From Streptomyces cyanogenus (lineage in GTDB: Bacteria; Actinomycetota; Actinomycetes; Streptomycetales; Streptomycetaceae): a DNA stretch of 64,000 bases. The notes under the pieces are model-generated. The model worked only from the letters and a program-made list of their open reading frames with translations, had not been told where the DNA came from and did no database searches. The stretch covers positions 2,842,501 through 2,906,500 of the forward strand of contig NZ_CP071839.1 of assembly GCF_017526105.1 (NCBI RefSeq), given 5' to 3'. This document shows, piece after piece, positions 33,861 to 42,426 of the stretch; the stretch's first letter is position 1; the number at the start of each line of letters is the position of its first letter. A program made the position numbers and the translations under genes.

Positions 33861-33908
33861 CTCGGTCATTAAGACTCCGCCGACCTCCGACTCAACGCGC
33901 GGCGACGT

Positions 33909-34817
33909 TCAACGTGTTACCGGCAACGGTGCATCCAAATGCTTATCCGACTCCCGAAGGAATTCCGAGCGTAGAGCTAAAGAGATCTCACGCATTCGTG
34001 CTACGTGCACCTCAAAATAAGGGATCACGCCTGACGCGTAATTGAAAACGATCCCTCCCACTTCCCGCTGATCGAATATTCGACATTCTTGGAGTTTTCG
34101 TGTCGCATGAACGAAAAGCTCGGGAGTGGCAGTCATCGCGCTTGCGGCTATTGCGGCTACCCCCTGAGCAATCATCGTTAGGGATTCACGATGCTCTCTA
34201 CCTCCGCTTTGAATGAAGGGGGAAAAAACCATCATGGCAAGTTCCATGATGTCATTTGACGGTGGCGTTGCGGCTATCGCGGGCCGCTCATTAGAAAGGT
34301 TCTCCAGGGTTTGATGCGCTTCTATAACACGCAGAGCCCCAACCGGCGGCTCCCCTGATATTGCGATAGCCACTTCCTGTCGAGACCTTGCAAGCGCTTC
34401 GTCGAAACGCTTCTGAACGCCAACAAATGACCCCAAGGTCGCTGAAAAAATCAGCTGCCCGAATAGGGCGTTGCGAAGTCTTTCACCGCAGGCAGCGATT
34501 GTCGCCGGTCCCTCAAACTCAACGTCTGCTAGCTTGATGTCGAGGTCCGCTATGGCGTCGTGTAGCGCGGCGTCATATGACGCCGTCCCTCTAGCCAACC
34601 TGGCGGCCGCACGGTCCAGCTCATCCGCTGAACGAATAAAGGCGAGCCAGGCCGAACGCCGTGTCCCGTCGCGCCACTGCTTATGACTGCCGTCGACTTG
34701 CGCGTGGGCAGCGGAGATCGTAGCCACAGCCTGGTGACGTCCAACGGCGTAAGCCGCAGCTGCGGCCGGCAGCGCCACGGCGGCACCGATGAGTGCAGAC
34801 ACAATCTCTACTTGCAC
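33909..34817 (-). CDS. Membrane-anchored hypothetical protein of a lower-GC island
   Basis: A 302-aa protein with one N-terminal membrane helix (VSALIGAAVALPAAAAAYAV) and a long helical cytoplasmic region with Glu/Arg-rich heptad-like stretches (WLAFIRSADELDRAAARLAR, later KRFDEALARSRQEVAIAISG). No known family. The GTG at 34815-34817 has a weak AGAGAG. Codon use is clearly less GC-rich than the rest of the window, suggesting recent gain. It is located directly beside the IS110 element and follows the DUF4145 gene on the same strand by 105 nt. Confidence 0.7.
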   Translation of the reverse strand: MQVEIVSALIGAAVALPAAAAAYAVGRHQAVATISAAHAQVDGSHKQWRDGTRRSAWLAFIRSADELDRAAARLARGTASYDAALHDAIADLDIKLADVEFEGPATIAACGERLRNALFGQLIFSATLGSFVGVQKRFDEALARSRQEVAIAISGEPPVGALRVIEAHQTLENLSNERPAIAATPPSNDIMELAMMVFSPFIQSGGREHRESLTMIAQGVAAIAASAMTATPELFVHATRKLQECRIFDQREVGGIVFNYASGVIPYFEVHVARMREISLALRSEFLRESDKHLDAPLPVTR

Positions 34818-34922
34818 GCCAATCTCTCTTACACGCGACGAAGAATAAGGAGCGACTAGGAGGTGCCTGAAGTTCAATCGGAGGCAGGATAGGCCTTGAC
34901 GCCAAGCGCAATCACCCACAAA

Positions 34923-35522
34923 TCAAGAGGCATACTTGGCTGCGAGATGTTCCATCAGGTACACCAGCCGCAAAAGCTGTTCAGTGAAAATTAGTGTACC
35001 GACGGCTCGCCCCTCATCCGTGGCGGGGATTTCGTGTACTGCGACGTTGCCGTTTTTCCGAATCGCATCCACCCATGGCGTCATGGGCGGCGTGACGTAC
35101 CCATTGTCGCTCAGATATTGAATATAGAAGGCGAAAGACTTATTCTCTTCAGCTCCCTTATCCACAGCAACGTGCATAAGGATCTTACGACACATCACCT
35201 CTGCTGCGGTGAAGGCATTTACTGACGCGCAAGCCCTGGCTTCTTCGTAGGCGCGATGCACATCTTCCGGCAACCCTGCGACATCACCACCAATCTTTGG
35301 CCCGGGATATTGGGCTCCCTGGTAAATAACGCTCCCTGCGCCACAGGAGGGGCATCTAATCCACTTGGTGGCGGAAAATTTGTAGTGAGCGGCGATTACG
35401 CAGCCAACAACTTTTTCCCGGCAGTGTCCACAGGTGATGGATTCATAGGAGCTTCCATCACTAATTTCGACTATCCGGTTGTCGGGGCCTCTGTAATGAA
35501 CGATGTCGCTGTGTCCAGCCAT
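34923..35522 (-). CDS. DUF4145 protein with N-terminal zinc ribbon
   Basis: A 199-aa protein. Residues 30-65 form a zinc ribbon (CGHCREKV and CPSCGAG), and residues 85-195 are a DUF4145 helical domain (EDVHRAYEEARACASVNAFT, then NGNVAVHEIPATDEGRAV). DUF4145 occurs alone and in restriction-type defence proteins, so a role in defence or RNA/DNA binding is possible. Base composition is lower-GC, matching the neighbouring membrane protein; the two may be a small horizontally gained module. Confidence 0.78.
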   Translation of the reverse strand: MAGHSDIVHYRGPDNRIVEISDGSSYESITCGHCREKVVGCVIAAHYKFSATKWIRCPSCGAGSVIYQGAQYPGPKIGGDVAGLPEDVHRAYEEARACASVNAFTAAEVMCRKILMHVAVDKGAEENKSFAFYIQYLSDNGYVTPPMTPWVDAIRKNGNVAVHEIPATDEGRAVGTLIFTEQLLRLVYLMEHLAAKYAS

Positions 35523-35768
35523 GTTGGAATCCTAGGGGTTGCGGCTCGATGTTGACATGGGTTTCCCGACACTCCAGGCCACCGGATGGCACAAGTGCCG
35601 ACTTGACTCGGTACTCCGCCAGGCCAGCAACAAGAAGCACCGCACCGTGGGCTGGGCCGTCCCTGGGCCGTCCGACACCGACCAGCGTCGACAAGCGACG
35701 ACAGGTAGCGCACACATCAGTGCAGGTCATCCCAACCCCCCTACACTTCGGTCGACTTGAGCGCCCAC

Positions 35769-35782
35769 TGAAACCAGTTCTA
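35769..35782. promoter_or_regulatory. KstR-like operator upstream of the MBL gene
   Basis: TGAAACCAGTTCTA fits TnnAACnnGTTnnA exactly; it lies 37 bp upstream of the MBL gene start. Confidence 0.75.
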
Positions 35783-35819
35783 GTTATAGTGGGTCGCGGG
35801 GGCGGAGGGTGGAGGGCTG

Positions 35820-36845
35820 ATGGTGTCGGCGTTCGATCATGGTGGGGGCGTACGGTCCGTCCGGGTGCCCATTCCGGACAACCCCCTCGGGCACACGCTG
35901 GTGTACGTGGTGGACACGGACCGGGGGCCGGTGCTGGTCGACACCGGGTGGGACGACCCGGGGTCCTGGGACGCGCTCAGAGCAGGGCTGGCGGCCTGCG
36001 GTACGGCGGTCGGGGAGGTGTACGGCGTCGTGATCACCCACCACCACCCGGACCACCACGGCCTCTCGGCGCGGGTACGGGAGGCCTCCGGTGCCTGGGT
36101 GGCGCTGCACGCGGCCGACGCGGCGATCGTGCGCCGGACCCGGGAGACCCGGCCGGAGCGGTGGTTCTCGTACATGGCGGCCAAGCTGACGGCCGCCGGG
36201 GCGCCCGAGGCGCACGTGGCGCCGCTGCGGACGCCCCGCGCGCGGACCCTGCCCGGTCTCTCCCCGGCCCTGCCCGACCGGGAGATCGTCCCCGGCGAAC
36301 TCCTCGACCTGCCCGGCCGCCGGCTGCGCGCGGTCTGGACGCCGGGGCACACGCCGGGCCATGTCTGCCTGCACCTGGAGGAGGAGCACCCGGCCCGTCT
36401 CCCGGGCCACGGGCGCCTGTTCAGCGGGGACCACCTGCTGCCCGGGATCACCCCGCACATCGGCCTGTACGAGGACCCCGACGACGCGACGGTCACCGAT
36501 CCCCTCGGGGACTACCTGGACTCCCTGGAGCGGATCGGCCGGCTCTCCCCCGCCGAGGTCCTCCCGGCCCACCAGCACGCCTTCGCCGACGCGCCGGGGC
36601 GTGTCCGCGCCCTGCTCGACCACCACGAGAGCCGCCTGGCCGGCCTCCTCGCCCTCCTCGCCGAGCCCCTCACGCCCTGGCAGCTCGCCGAACGCATGGA
36701 GTGGAACCGCCCCTGGACCGACATCCCCTACGGCTCGCGCAACATCGCGGTCTCGGAGGCGGAGTCCCATCTGCGCCGCCTGGTGAAACTGGGCCGGGCG
36801 GAACCGGTACCGGGCAGCGACCCGGTGACGTACACGGCGGTGTAG
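35820..36845 (+). CDS. Metallo-beta-lactamase-fold hydrolase with C-terminal winged helix
   Basis: A 341-aa protein. The dinuclear metal motif is THHHPDHHG (residues about 71-79), with later His in TPGHTPGHV and SGDHLLPG, then the His in LPAHQHAF. The last 60 residues are a BLACT winged helix (LTPWQLAERMEWNRPWTDIP), as in LACTB2-like proteins. Members hydrolyse thioesters or nucleic acid; a KstR-like operator argues for an acyl-CoA thioesterase-like role (inference). GGAGGG precedes the ATG by 3 nt and an adjacent GTG by 6 nt, so either could be the start. Confidence 0.88.
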   Translation: MVSAFDHGGGVRSVRVPIPDNPLGHTLVYVVDTDRGPVLVDTGWDDPGSWDALRAGLAACGTAVGEVYGVVITHHHPDHHGLSARVREASGAWVALHAADAAIVRRTRETRPERWFSYMAAKLTAAGAPEAHVAPLRTPRARTLPGLSPALPDREIVPGELLDLPGRRLRAVWTPGHTPGHVCLHLEEEHPARLPGHGRLFSGDHLLPGITPHIGLYEDPDDATVTDPLGDYLDSLERIGRLSPAEVLPAHQHAFADAPGRVRALLDHHESRLAGLLALLAEPLTPWQLAERMEWNRPWTDIPYGSRNIAVSEAESHLRRLVKLGRAEPVPGSDPVTYTAV

Positions 36846-36861
36846 CCCGACTGCCCCAACC

Positions 36862-36905
36862 GCCCCCGGCCACCCTCAGCCCCCCGGCCACTCTCAGCCC
36901 CCCAG
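36862..36905 (+). repeat. Short tandem repeat of CCCCCGGCCACCCTCAG type
   Basis: Two near-identical 18-nt units between convergent genes; no function is seen. Confidence 0.6.
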
Positions 36906-36929
36906 CCGCCCCAGCCACCCCCGCTCCCC

Positions 36930-38339
36930 TCACTCCAGCCCCGCCGACTCCCGCTCCGTCTCCGTCAGTGGCGGACCGGTCAGCGGGCCCTTGCGGGGGC
37001 CGAAGCAGACGTTCCACAGCATGTCCGGGGCGAACAGGCGGGCCGCCGGGGTGCGCAGGCTCATCACGTCCAGCAGTCCGCGCAGGGCGCGCGGGTTCTC
37101 CGAGCCGGCGGCCACGGCCTTGTCGACGTAGGCGGTGAGGAGGCGTTCGACGAAGGTCGGCGGCTGGGGCGCGGCGCCGGGATAGTAGGCGTCCTGGCCG
37201 ACCGCGAGGTTCCACGCGTTGCCGACCGGCCGGGCCACCGCGCGCTGCACGCGGCGGGCGGTGCCGGGGGCGGTGGGGCCGTACCGGTCGAGGGTCCGGC
37301 CGAGGGCGAGGGCGCTCTGCGCGGCGACGGACAGGCCGTGGCCGTAGACCGGGTTGTAGCCGGCGACGGCGTCACCGAGGACCGCGAACCCCTCCGGCCA
37401 GGCCGCGGCCTTCTCGTAGAAGCGGCGGCGGTTGGCCGTACTGCGGGTGATCACCGGGTCGGTCAGCGGCTTGGCCTGGGTGAGGAGCCGGCCGATCACC
37501 GGGTCCTTCAGGCCGGTGAGCGCGAAGTGCTCGAACGCGTCGGGGTCGGCGGTGGGTTCGCCGCCCCGGGTGCCGGAGAGCGTGACCAGCCAGCGGTCGC
37601 CCTCGATCGGTACGACGACCCCGCCCCGGCCGGGCGCGTCGCGCGGGTCGGCCTGCACGTTGACCACCGGGTAGCGCAGCGTCGCCGTGGCGTCGGGTGC
37701 CGCGTAGACCCGGCTGGCGTAGGTGACGCCCGCGTCGACCACCCGCTCCTCGACCGGGGCGTGGCCCAGTGCCTGCAGCCAGTTGTCCGCCTGGGAGCCG
37801 CGCCCGCCGGCGTCAATCACCAAGTCGGCGTGCAGGGTGGTGAGTCGGCCGTCGGCCGCGGGCGCACGGACGCCGGTCACCCGGTGGCGGTCGCCGGCCA
37901 GGCCCGCCACCCGGGTCCCGTCGCGCAGTGTGATCCGGCGCCGGGCGAGGACGTCGGCGCGGATCACGGCGTCCAGCAGGTCCCGGCTGCACACGATCAT
38001 GTGGTGCCGGGAGTCGGTGAACCGCCGGAACCACTGCCCGGACGGCGCCTTGCTGACCAGGTCGCGCATCACGCCGATGAGGCCGGCGCCCTGCGCGGTC
38101 AGCTCCCCGGTGATGCCCGGCAGCAGCTGCTCCAGCGCGGTGACCCCGCCGGACCACAGCAGATGGGCGTGCCGCGCCTGGGGCAGGCCCTTGCGCGGCT
38201 CGGGGCCCGCCGGCAGCCGGTCGGCCTCCACGATCGTCACCTCGTGGAAGCGGCTGGCGAGCACGGACGCGGCGAGCATGCCGGCCGTACTGCCGCCGAT
38301 GACGAGCGCGCTTCGGCGGGCGGTGGGTATGTCAGGCAT
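36930..38339 (-). CDS. FAD-dependent oxidoreductase/monooxygenase-like
   Basis: A 469-aa protein with the FAD dinucleotide motif VIGGSTAGMLAASVLA at the N-terminus, a central VIDAGGRGSQADNWL and the C-terminal VLGDAVAGYNPVYGHGLSVA second FAD site (GD motif). The pattern is the PHBH/UbiH-like flavin monooxygenase or geranylgeranyl-reductase group. The substrate is unknown. It overlaps the end of the membrane-protein gene by 8 nt, so it is translationally coupled in the four-gene operon XRE, ImmA/IrrE, membrane protein, FAD enzyme. Confidence 0.88.
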   Translation of the reverse strand: MPDIPTARRSALVIGGSTAGMLAASVLASRFHEVTIVEADRLPAGPEPRKGLPQARHAHLLWSGGVTALEQLLPGITGELTAQGAGLIGVMRDLVSKAPSGQWFRRFTDSRHHMIVCSRDLLDAVIRADVLARRRITLRDGTRVAGLAGDRHRVTGVRAPAADGRLTTLHADLVIDAGGRGSQADNWLQALGHAPVEERVVDAGVTYASRVYAAPDATATLRYPVVNVQADPRDAPGRGGVVVPIEGDRWLVTLSGTRGGEPTADPDAFEHFALTGLKDPVIGRLLTQAKPLTDPVITRSTANRRRFYEKAAAWPEGFAVLGDAVAGYNPVYGHGLSVAAQSALALGRTLDRYGPTAPGTARRVQRAVARPVGNAWNLAVGQDAYYPGAAPQPPTFVERLLTAYVDKAVAAGSENPRALRGLLDVMSLRTPAARLFAPDMLWNVCFGPRKGPLTGPPLTETERESAGLE

Positions 38340-39540
38340 GCGAGGTGAGACCTTCCATGGCGACCGCCTGCCGGCGGAACCTCTCGACGGCCACCGCGTG
38401 GTGCCGCAGGGCGTGGGCGACGGACTCCAGTTCGCTGTCCGGGACGGAGACGAACCCGGCGTCCCCGTCCGGCGGCGGACGGTCGCGGTCCGCGGGCGCG
38501 TGCAGCGTGTCGGCCGCGACGAGGATGTCCACCGCGGCCGCGATGCCCCGGGCGGCGGACTCCGGGTACCCCGCCGCGGTCGCCGCCTGCCGCGTCCGCT
38601 CCCGCCGGTTCGCGCACAGGTGCGGGGCCAGCTTGAGCAGCCCGTCGTTGATGGCGGCCCGGCGCAGCTCCAGACGGAGCGCGGCACCGCTGACCCGGCC
38701 GGTCGCGGGCGCCGCCGGCGCGGTGACGGTCAGCATGGTCTGCCACAGCGGCTTCAGGCGCCGGTGGGTGCGCACCAGCCGCCGGTGCTCCGCCGCCCAC
38801 GGCCCGGCCTGCCCGGCGATGAAGCCGACGGCCACCAGGACCGCCTCGGCGATGGCGAACGGCGGGGCGACGTGCGTGGACAGCCAGTCCCAGTCCCGGC
38901 CGCTCCAGCGGGCGCCGATCGCGGCGAGCTTGGCCAGGTCGAAGATGAGCCCGAGCGCGTAGGCCTCCTGGAGGAAGGTCACCGCCCGGCGCAGCCAGGT
39001 GTCCTCGATCTCCCGGAACCAGGCCCACAGCATGCCCGCCGCGACCAGCGCGGACACCAGGTGGGCGACGAGGTAGAGCAGCACGAACTCGCGCATCCAG
39101 GGGGTGCCGGCGTAGTAGGTGTCGAGGTCGCGGGTGCGTTCCACGTGGTGGTCGCCGAGCAGGAACGTCGTCCACAGGCCGACGATGATGACGGTGTACG
39201 CCACCCAGACCAGCCGGGTGCGCCGGCGGCGGACGGCGGACGGCGGCTCCCGCCAGGTGATGATGAGCCACAGGCAGGCGCCGCAGTACGCGGTCAGCAG
39301 CGAGTACACCCACAGGCCGGCGAAGTTGGGGATGCCGGCGAGTACGTTGATGCGGTGCAGGTTGGCCGGCGGCAGCGAGGCGAAGACGATCGCGCCGATG
39401 CCGAGCAGCAGCGCGGTGGCCCGCAGGATCGGGTCCTGCCAGGCCCGCCGCAGCAGCGGCACCTTGATGACGAAGGCCACGGCGAGCAGGGCGGCCGGGA
39501 CCACGTAGGCGGCGAAGGAGCCGGCGATGTCCCAGCGCAT
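38332..39540 (-). CDS. MAB_1171c-family membrane protein
   Basis: A 402-aa protein with seven hydrophobic segments in residues 10-240 (AYVVPAALLAVAFVIKVPLL first) and a C-terminal cytoplasmic helical region of about 160 residues (RRLVRTHRRLKPLWQTMLTV). It matches the MAB_1171c-type putative transporter/sensor family as I recall it. Its start overlaps the ImmA/IrrE stop as TGATG. The pairing with a cytoplasmic metallopeptidase and an XRE regulator suggests sensing or signalling rather than transport (inference). Confidence 0.83.
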   Translation of the reverse strand: MRWDIAGSFAAYVVPAALLAVAFVIKVPLLRRAWQDPILRATALLLGIGAIVFASLPPANLHRINVLAGIPNFAGLWVYSLLTAYCGACLWLIITWREPPSAVRRRRTRLVWVAYTVIIVGLWTTFLLGDHHVERTRDLDTYYAGTPWMREFVLLYLVAHLVSALVAAGMLWAWFREIEDTWLRRAVTFLQEAYALGLIFDLAKLAAIGARWSGRDWDWLSTHVAPPFAIAEAVLVAVGFIAGQAGPWAAEHRRLVRTHRRLKPLWQTMLTVTAPAAPATGRVSGAALRLELRRAAINDGLLKLAPHLCANRRERTRQAATAAGYPESAARGIAAAVDILVAADTLHAPADRDRPPPDGDAGFVSVPDSELESVAHALRHHAVAVERFRRQAVAMEGLTSHA

Positions 39541-40169
39541 CACGGCCCGCCGATGTTGCCCAGGGAGGACGACAGCCGGTCGGTGAGGGTGTCCTGGGTC
39601 ATCCGGCCGGCCGCGCCCGGACCGACGACCTTGGAGAACTTCGCCGCGAGGCGCAGCCCGCACTCCTCGGCCTCCCACTCGGCCTCGGCCGCCGCGGCGG
39701 CGGGCGAGCGGGTGGCCATGGCCGCCACCCGGTCCCAGGGGACGTCGTCCTCGGCGCGGGACAGCAGCCGGCGGGCGGCGGCGGGCAGCCCGGCCGGGTA
39801 GTGCACGTCCAGCGTGCCGTAGTGGATGTGGCCGATCTCGTGGCCGGCGATGACGAACTTGTGCGGGTCCGGGGCCCGTTCCTCGACCACGACGATGTAG
39901 TCCTCGTCCCGTGCGAGGGTGATCCCGGAGACGTCCAGACCCGGCGGGAAGGCGACGAACTTCAGCCGGACCGGGCGGTCCAGCTGGGGGCTGAGCGTGG
40001 CGCACAGCGCGTGCAGGAAGGCCTCCGGGGCGGTCGGCGGGGTGAGGCCGCGGACGGTGTCGCGCACGAGCCGGTCGAGGAAGCGCCTCGGGGACCTGGC
40101 GTGCTTCGGGGCAGCCGCCGGCCGAGGGCGCCTGGCCCGCTTCGGGGCCCCGGCGGTCGGTTCAGGCAC
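39540..40169 (-). CDS. ImmA/IrrE-type metallopeptidase-like protein
   Basis: A 209-aa protein with the zinc motif HEIGHIHYG (residues about 110-118) and a downstream acidic EAEWEAEECG that may supply the third ligand. The N-terminal 30 residues are basic and Pro-rich. ImmA/IrrE peptidases cleave XRE-type repressors in response to stress or a ligand. It overlaps the XRE gene upstream by 8 nt and the membrane-protein gene downstream by 1 nt, a strongly coupled arrangement. Confidence 0.85.
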   Translation of the reverse strand: MPEPTAGAPKRARRPRPAAAPKHARSPRRFLDRLVRDTVRGLTPPTAPEAFLHALCATLSPQLDRPVRLKFVAFPPGLDVSGITLARDEDYIVVVEERAPDPHKFVIAGHEIGHIHYGTLDVHYPAGLPAAARRLLSRAEDDVPWDRVAAMATRSPAAAAAEAEWEAEECGLRLAAKFSKVVGPGAAGRMTQDTLTDRLSSSLGNIGGP

Positions 40170-40755
40170 GCCCGGTGCCCTCCGCCCGCTCCGACGCGAT
40201 GATCATCTCGGCCAGGTCGGCCAGGGTGGCGAGCTGGCGGGCGTTCATCTGCGGGGCCCGGGCGGCCAGCCGTACCAGCCCGCTCTCGCGCAGCCGCAGC
40301 AGCGGGTCCGCCTCGGCCTCCAGGCCCTGCAGCACCGGTTGCAGCGCCTCGTGCAGGGCCTCGGGCTCGTCGGCCGTGAAGAAGCCCGCGGGCAGGCCGA
40401 AGAAGCGGCGCAGCCGGTCGGCGTGTTCCAGGCTCGGCATCCCGCTCTTGCGCCACTCGCTCAGCCACTGCCGGCTGGTTCCGGCGATCCTGGCCAGTTC
40501 GTCCAGCGAGTACCGCTTGCCGTCCGGGCGGCGCCGGCTCTCGCGGATGAAGTCGAGCCGCTGGCGCACGCGATGGGCCAGGCAGGTCTCCGGGGCCCGG
40601 CCGCCGGAGAGCAGTTCGACGACGACGCCGACGGGGATGCCGGTGCGGTAGGAGAGGCCGGCCACGTCGAGGGTCTCCGGCAGTCGTCCGGGGCGGCCGG
40701 TCAACTCGCCGAGTCGGTCCAGGACATCGGCCAGCGAGGCGTAGGCGTCACTCAC
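40162..40755 (-). CDS. XRE-family transcriptional regulator
   Basis: A 197-aa regulator with a central helix-turn-helix (SLDELARIAGTSRQWLSEWR, residues about 83-102) preceded by an N-terminal helical region with a LSYRTGIPVGVV segment and followed by a C-terminal helical region. It is the first gene of the four-gene operon and the expected substrate of the ImmA/IrrE-like protein. It is divergent from the ATP-grasp-like gene, with promoters in a 250-nt gap. Confidence 0.87.
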   Translation of the reverse strand: MSDAYASLADVLDRLGELTGRPGRLPETLDVAGLSYRTGIPVGVVVELLSGGRAPETCLAHRVRQRLDFIRESRRRPDGKRYSLDELARIAGTSRQWLSEWRKSGMPSLEHADRLRRFFGLPAGFFTADEPEALHEALQPVLQGLEAEADPLLRLRESGLVRLAARAPQMNARQLATLADLAEMIIASERAEGTGRA

Positions 40756-40871
40756 CGAGGTCCCCCCTGGGCGTGTCGTCCGTTCGGTGGCTGGGCTGAC
40801 GGCGAGGCTACCCGTTCGCCCGTTCGGCGACCAGACGTGACAACGCTCCCTGCCAAATTCCGCAGCTATCG

Positions 40872-40901
40872 TTGACAGTTAGGGGCGCCGTGGGTGAGGA
40901 T
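40872..40901 (+). promoter_or_regulatory. Predicted sigma-70-type promoter
   Basis: TTGACA at 40872-40877, 17-nt spacer, then TGAGGAT at 40895-40901; transcription would start near 40907, just before the hairpin at 40930. Confidence 0.5.
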
Positions 40902-40929
40902 CACTGCACGGAGAGCAAGATCCGACCCG

Positions 40930-40972
40930 CCCCGGGTGCCGCCTATGGGGGAGCGGCACCCGGGGTGTTTCT
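40930..40972 (+). terminator. Strong hairpin with T tract in a leader region (attenuator or sRNA end)
   Basis: A perfect 13-bp stem CCCCGGGTGCCGC / GCGGCACCCGGGG with a 10-nt loop, followed by TGTTTCTTGT. It sits between a predicted promoter and the start of the ATP-grasp-like gene 34 nt downstream, and no gene ends upstream on this strand, so it is either an attenuator or ends a small RNA of about 65 nt. Confidence 0.75.
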
Positions 40973-41005
40973 TGTCCGCCCTCTCCCTGAGGAAGGTCCA
41001 GGACC

Positions 41006-42061
41006 ATGGCGCAGCCCGTCGTGCTCCTCGGGGCCGGACGCCGCGAGACGTGCGACGAGTTCTCGCTGGCGCGGATCGCCGCGCTGCACCCGGTCGTCCT
41101 GGTCGACCCGGACCCGCCCGCCTGGGCGCGCCCGTACGTCGCGGCGCACCTCCCGGCCGACCCGGCCCGGGAGACCCAGGCGGCGGAGGCGGTCCTGGCC
41201 TACGCGGCCATGCATCCGGTCGCCGGCGTACTGACCTGGTGCACCGGGCACTTGGCCACCGCCGCGCGGATCACCGGCCGGCTGGGCCTGCCGGGCCTGC
41301 CGTACGAGACGGCCGCGGTCTGCGCCGACCCGGTGGCGTTACAGGCCCTCCTCCTGCGGCACCGGCTGCCCACGGCCGGTGCCGGCGACCGGGAGGACAC
41401 AGCCGGCCCACTGGTGTCCGCCGAGACGGTCGTCCTGGACGACGAGGTCCGCATCGTCGCGCTCACCCGTACGACCCCGGGCCCGCCGCCCGCCCGGGTC
41501 GCGCTGCGGCACGGCGTCCACGCCCACGACGGCCTCCTACACAACCGTTTCCTGCGCCAGTGCGTCGAGCGGACCGTCCACGCCCTGGGCCTGACCCACA
41601 CGGTCGCGCACATCGTCCTGAGGCTGACGGACCGCGGCCCGCGCGTCCTCGACGTCGCCCCGCACCTCCCCGGCGACCTGATCCCGCTGCTGGTGGAGCG
41701 CGCCACCGGCGTCGACCTGACCGGGGCCGCCGCCGCCCTCGCCACGGGCCGGCACCCGGAACTGGCCCCCACCAGCCAGCGCGCCGCCGCCGTCCAGTTC
41801 GCCTACCCGACCGTGACCGGCCGCCTGGCCCACCTCCACCTGGACCCCGCCGCCGACCACGACCCGGCCGCCGACCGCATGCTCCTCACCCACCGCCCCG
41901 GCGCCCCGGTGACAGCGGCCCCCCACGCGAACACCGGCGACCGCCTGGCCCACTGGGTGGTCACGGCCGAGGACCCCACGGACTGCGAAACGGCCCTGCG
42001 CCGCCTGGCCCACCACCTGACGGCGACGGTCCTGCCGACACCCGACGTGTACGCGGCCTAG
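41006..42061 (+). CDS. Degenerate ATP-grasp-like protein
   Basis: A 351-aa protein. The N-terminal pre-ATP-grasp Rossmann-like part reads QPVVLLGAGRRETCDEFSLA and HPVAGVLTWCTGHLATAARI, and the middle has a lid-like QALLLRHRLPTAGAGD; the C-terminal core has VLRLTDRGPRVLDVAPHLPG. The canonical Lys and Mg-binding Glu/Asn residues of ATP-grasp enzymes are not evident, so it may be non-catalytic or an ATP-grasp ligase of low conservation. AGGAAGG precedes the ATG. The hairpin in its leader suggests regulation by premature termination. Confidence 0.75.
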   Translation: MAQPVVLLGAGRRETCDEFSLARIAALHPVVLVDPDPPAWARPYVAAHLPADPARETQAAEAVLAYAAMHPVAGVLTWCTGHLATAARITGRLGLPGLPYETAAVCADPVALQALLLRHRLPTAGAGDREDTAGPLVSAETVVLDDEVRIVALTRTTPGPPPARVALRHGVHAHDGLLHNRFLRQCVERTVHALGLTHTVAHIVLRLTDRGPRVLDVAPHLPGDLIPLLVERATGVDLTGAAAALATGRHPELAPTSQRAAAVQFAYPTVTGRLAHLHLDPAADHDPAADRMLLTHRPGAPVTAAPHANTGDRLAHWVVTAEDPTDCETALRRLAHHLTATVLPTPDVYAA

Positions 42062-42426
42062 GGCCGCCTTTCCGCGCTCCCGCGCCCGTGACCCCGGTCA
42101 CCAACCCCCTGTGCCGACAGCCACCCCTCGGCCCTGGCAGGGCGGCCGGTAAAGTGGCGGGGTCGTCATCACACCCGTACGGGGAGAAGCCGGTGCAATT
42201 CCGGCGCTGACCCTCCCCAGCTCTCGGCTGCGCTCGCGCCGGGGGCGCCCCCAGCCGTGTGCCGCCGGAAGGGGCGGTGAGCCGGACTGCCCCGGGCGGG
42301 ACGTTGACCGGCTCGCGTGCGCCGGCGGTCCGCCGCGCACGGCACCGTCGAGGTCTACGGAGCCGAGCCGCCCGGGGTGTCTCCCGTGCGCTGCCCGGCT
42401 CCCCACAGGAGAGGCAGTCGCCGACC
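42062..42426 (+). other. Leader region of the cobalamin uptake operon
   Basis: 365 nt without a gene, holding the cobalamin riboswitch and the GC-rich stem sequence that follows it. Confidence 0.8.
42150..42300 (+). promoter_or_regulatory. Cobalamin riboswitch
   Basis: The B12-element order is visible: GGGGAGAAGCCGGTGCAATT followed by CCGGCGCTGACC, an extended variable arm (GCTGCGCTCGCGCCGGGGGC), then a B12-box-like GCCGGAAGGGGCGGTGAGCC with GGACTGCC. It precedes a full cobalamin-type ECF operon, as expected. Boundaries are approximate. Confidence 0.83.

Larger units (their letters stand above)
32430..33900 (+). mobile_element. IS110-family insertion sequence
   Basis: Transposase gene with an approximately 215-nt structured non-coding left end and a short right end. 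Boundaries are approximate: the left edge is where similarity between the two repeats ends, and the right edge is where the lower-GC genes begin. No terminal inverted repeats were seen, as expected for the IS110 group. Confidence 0.7.

Noticed and set aside
33908..33921. TTCAACGTGTTACC, a near match to the KstR consensus
   Set aside because: It lies at the 3' end of a minus-strand gene rather than in a promoter, and the last A is replaced by C; treated as chance.
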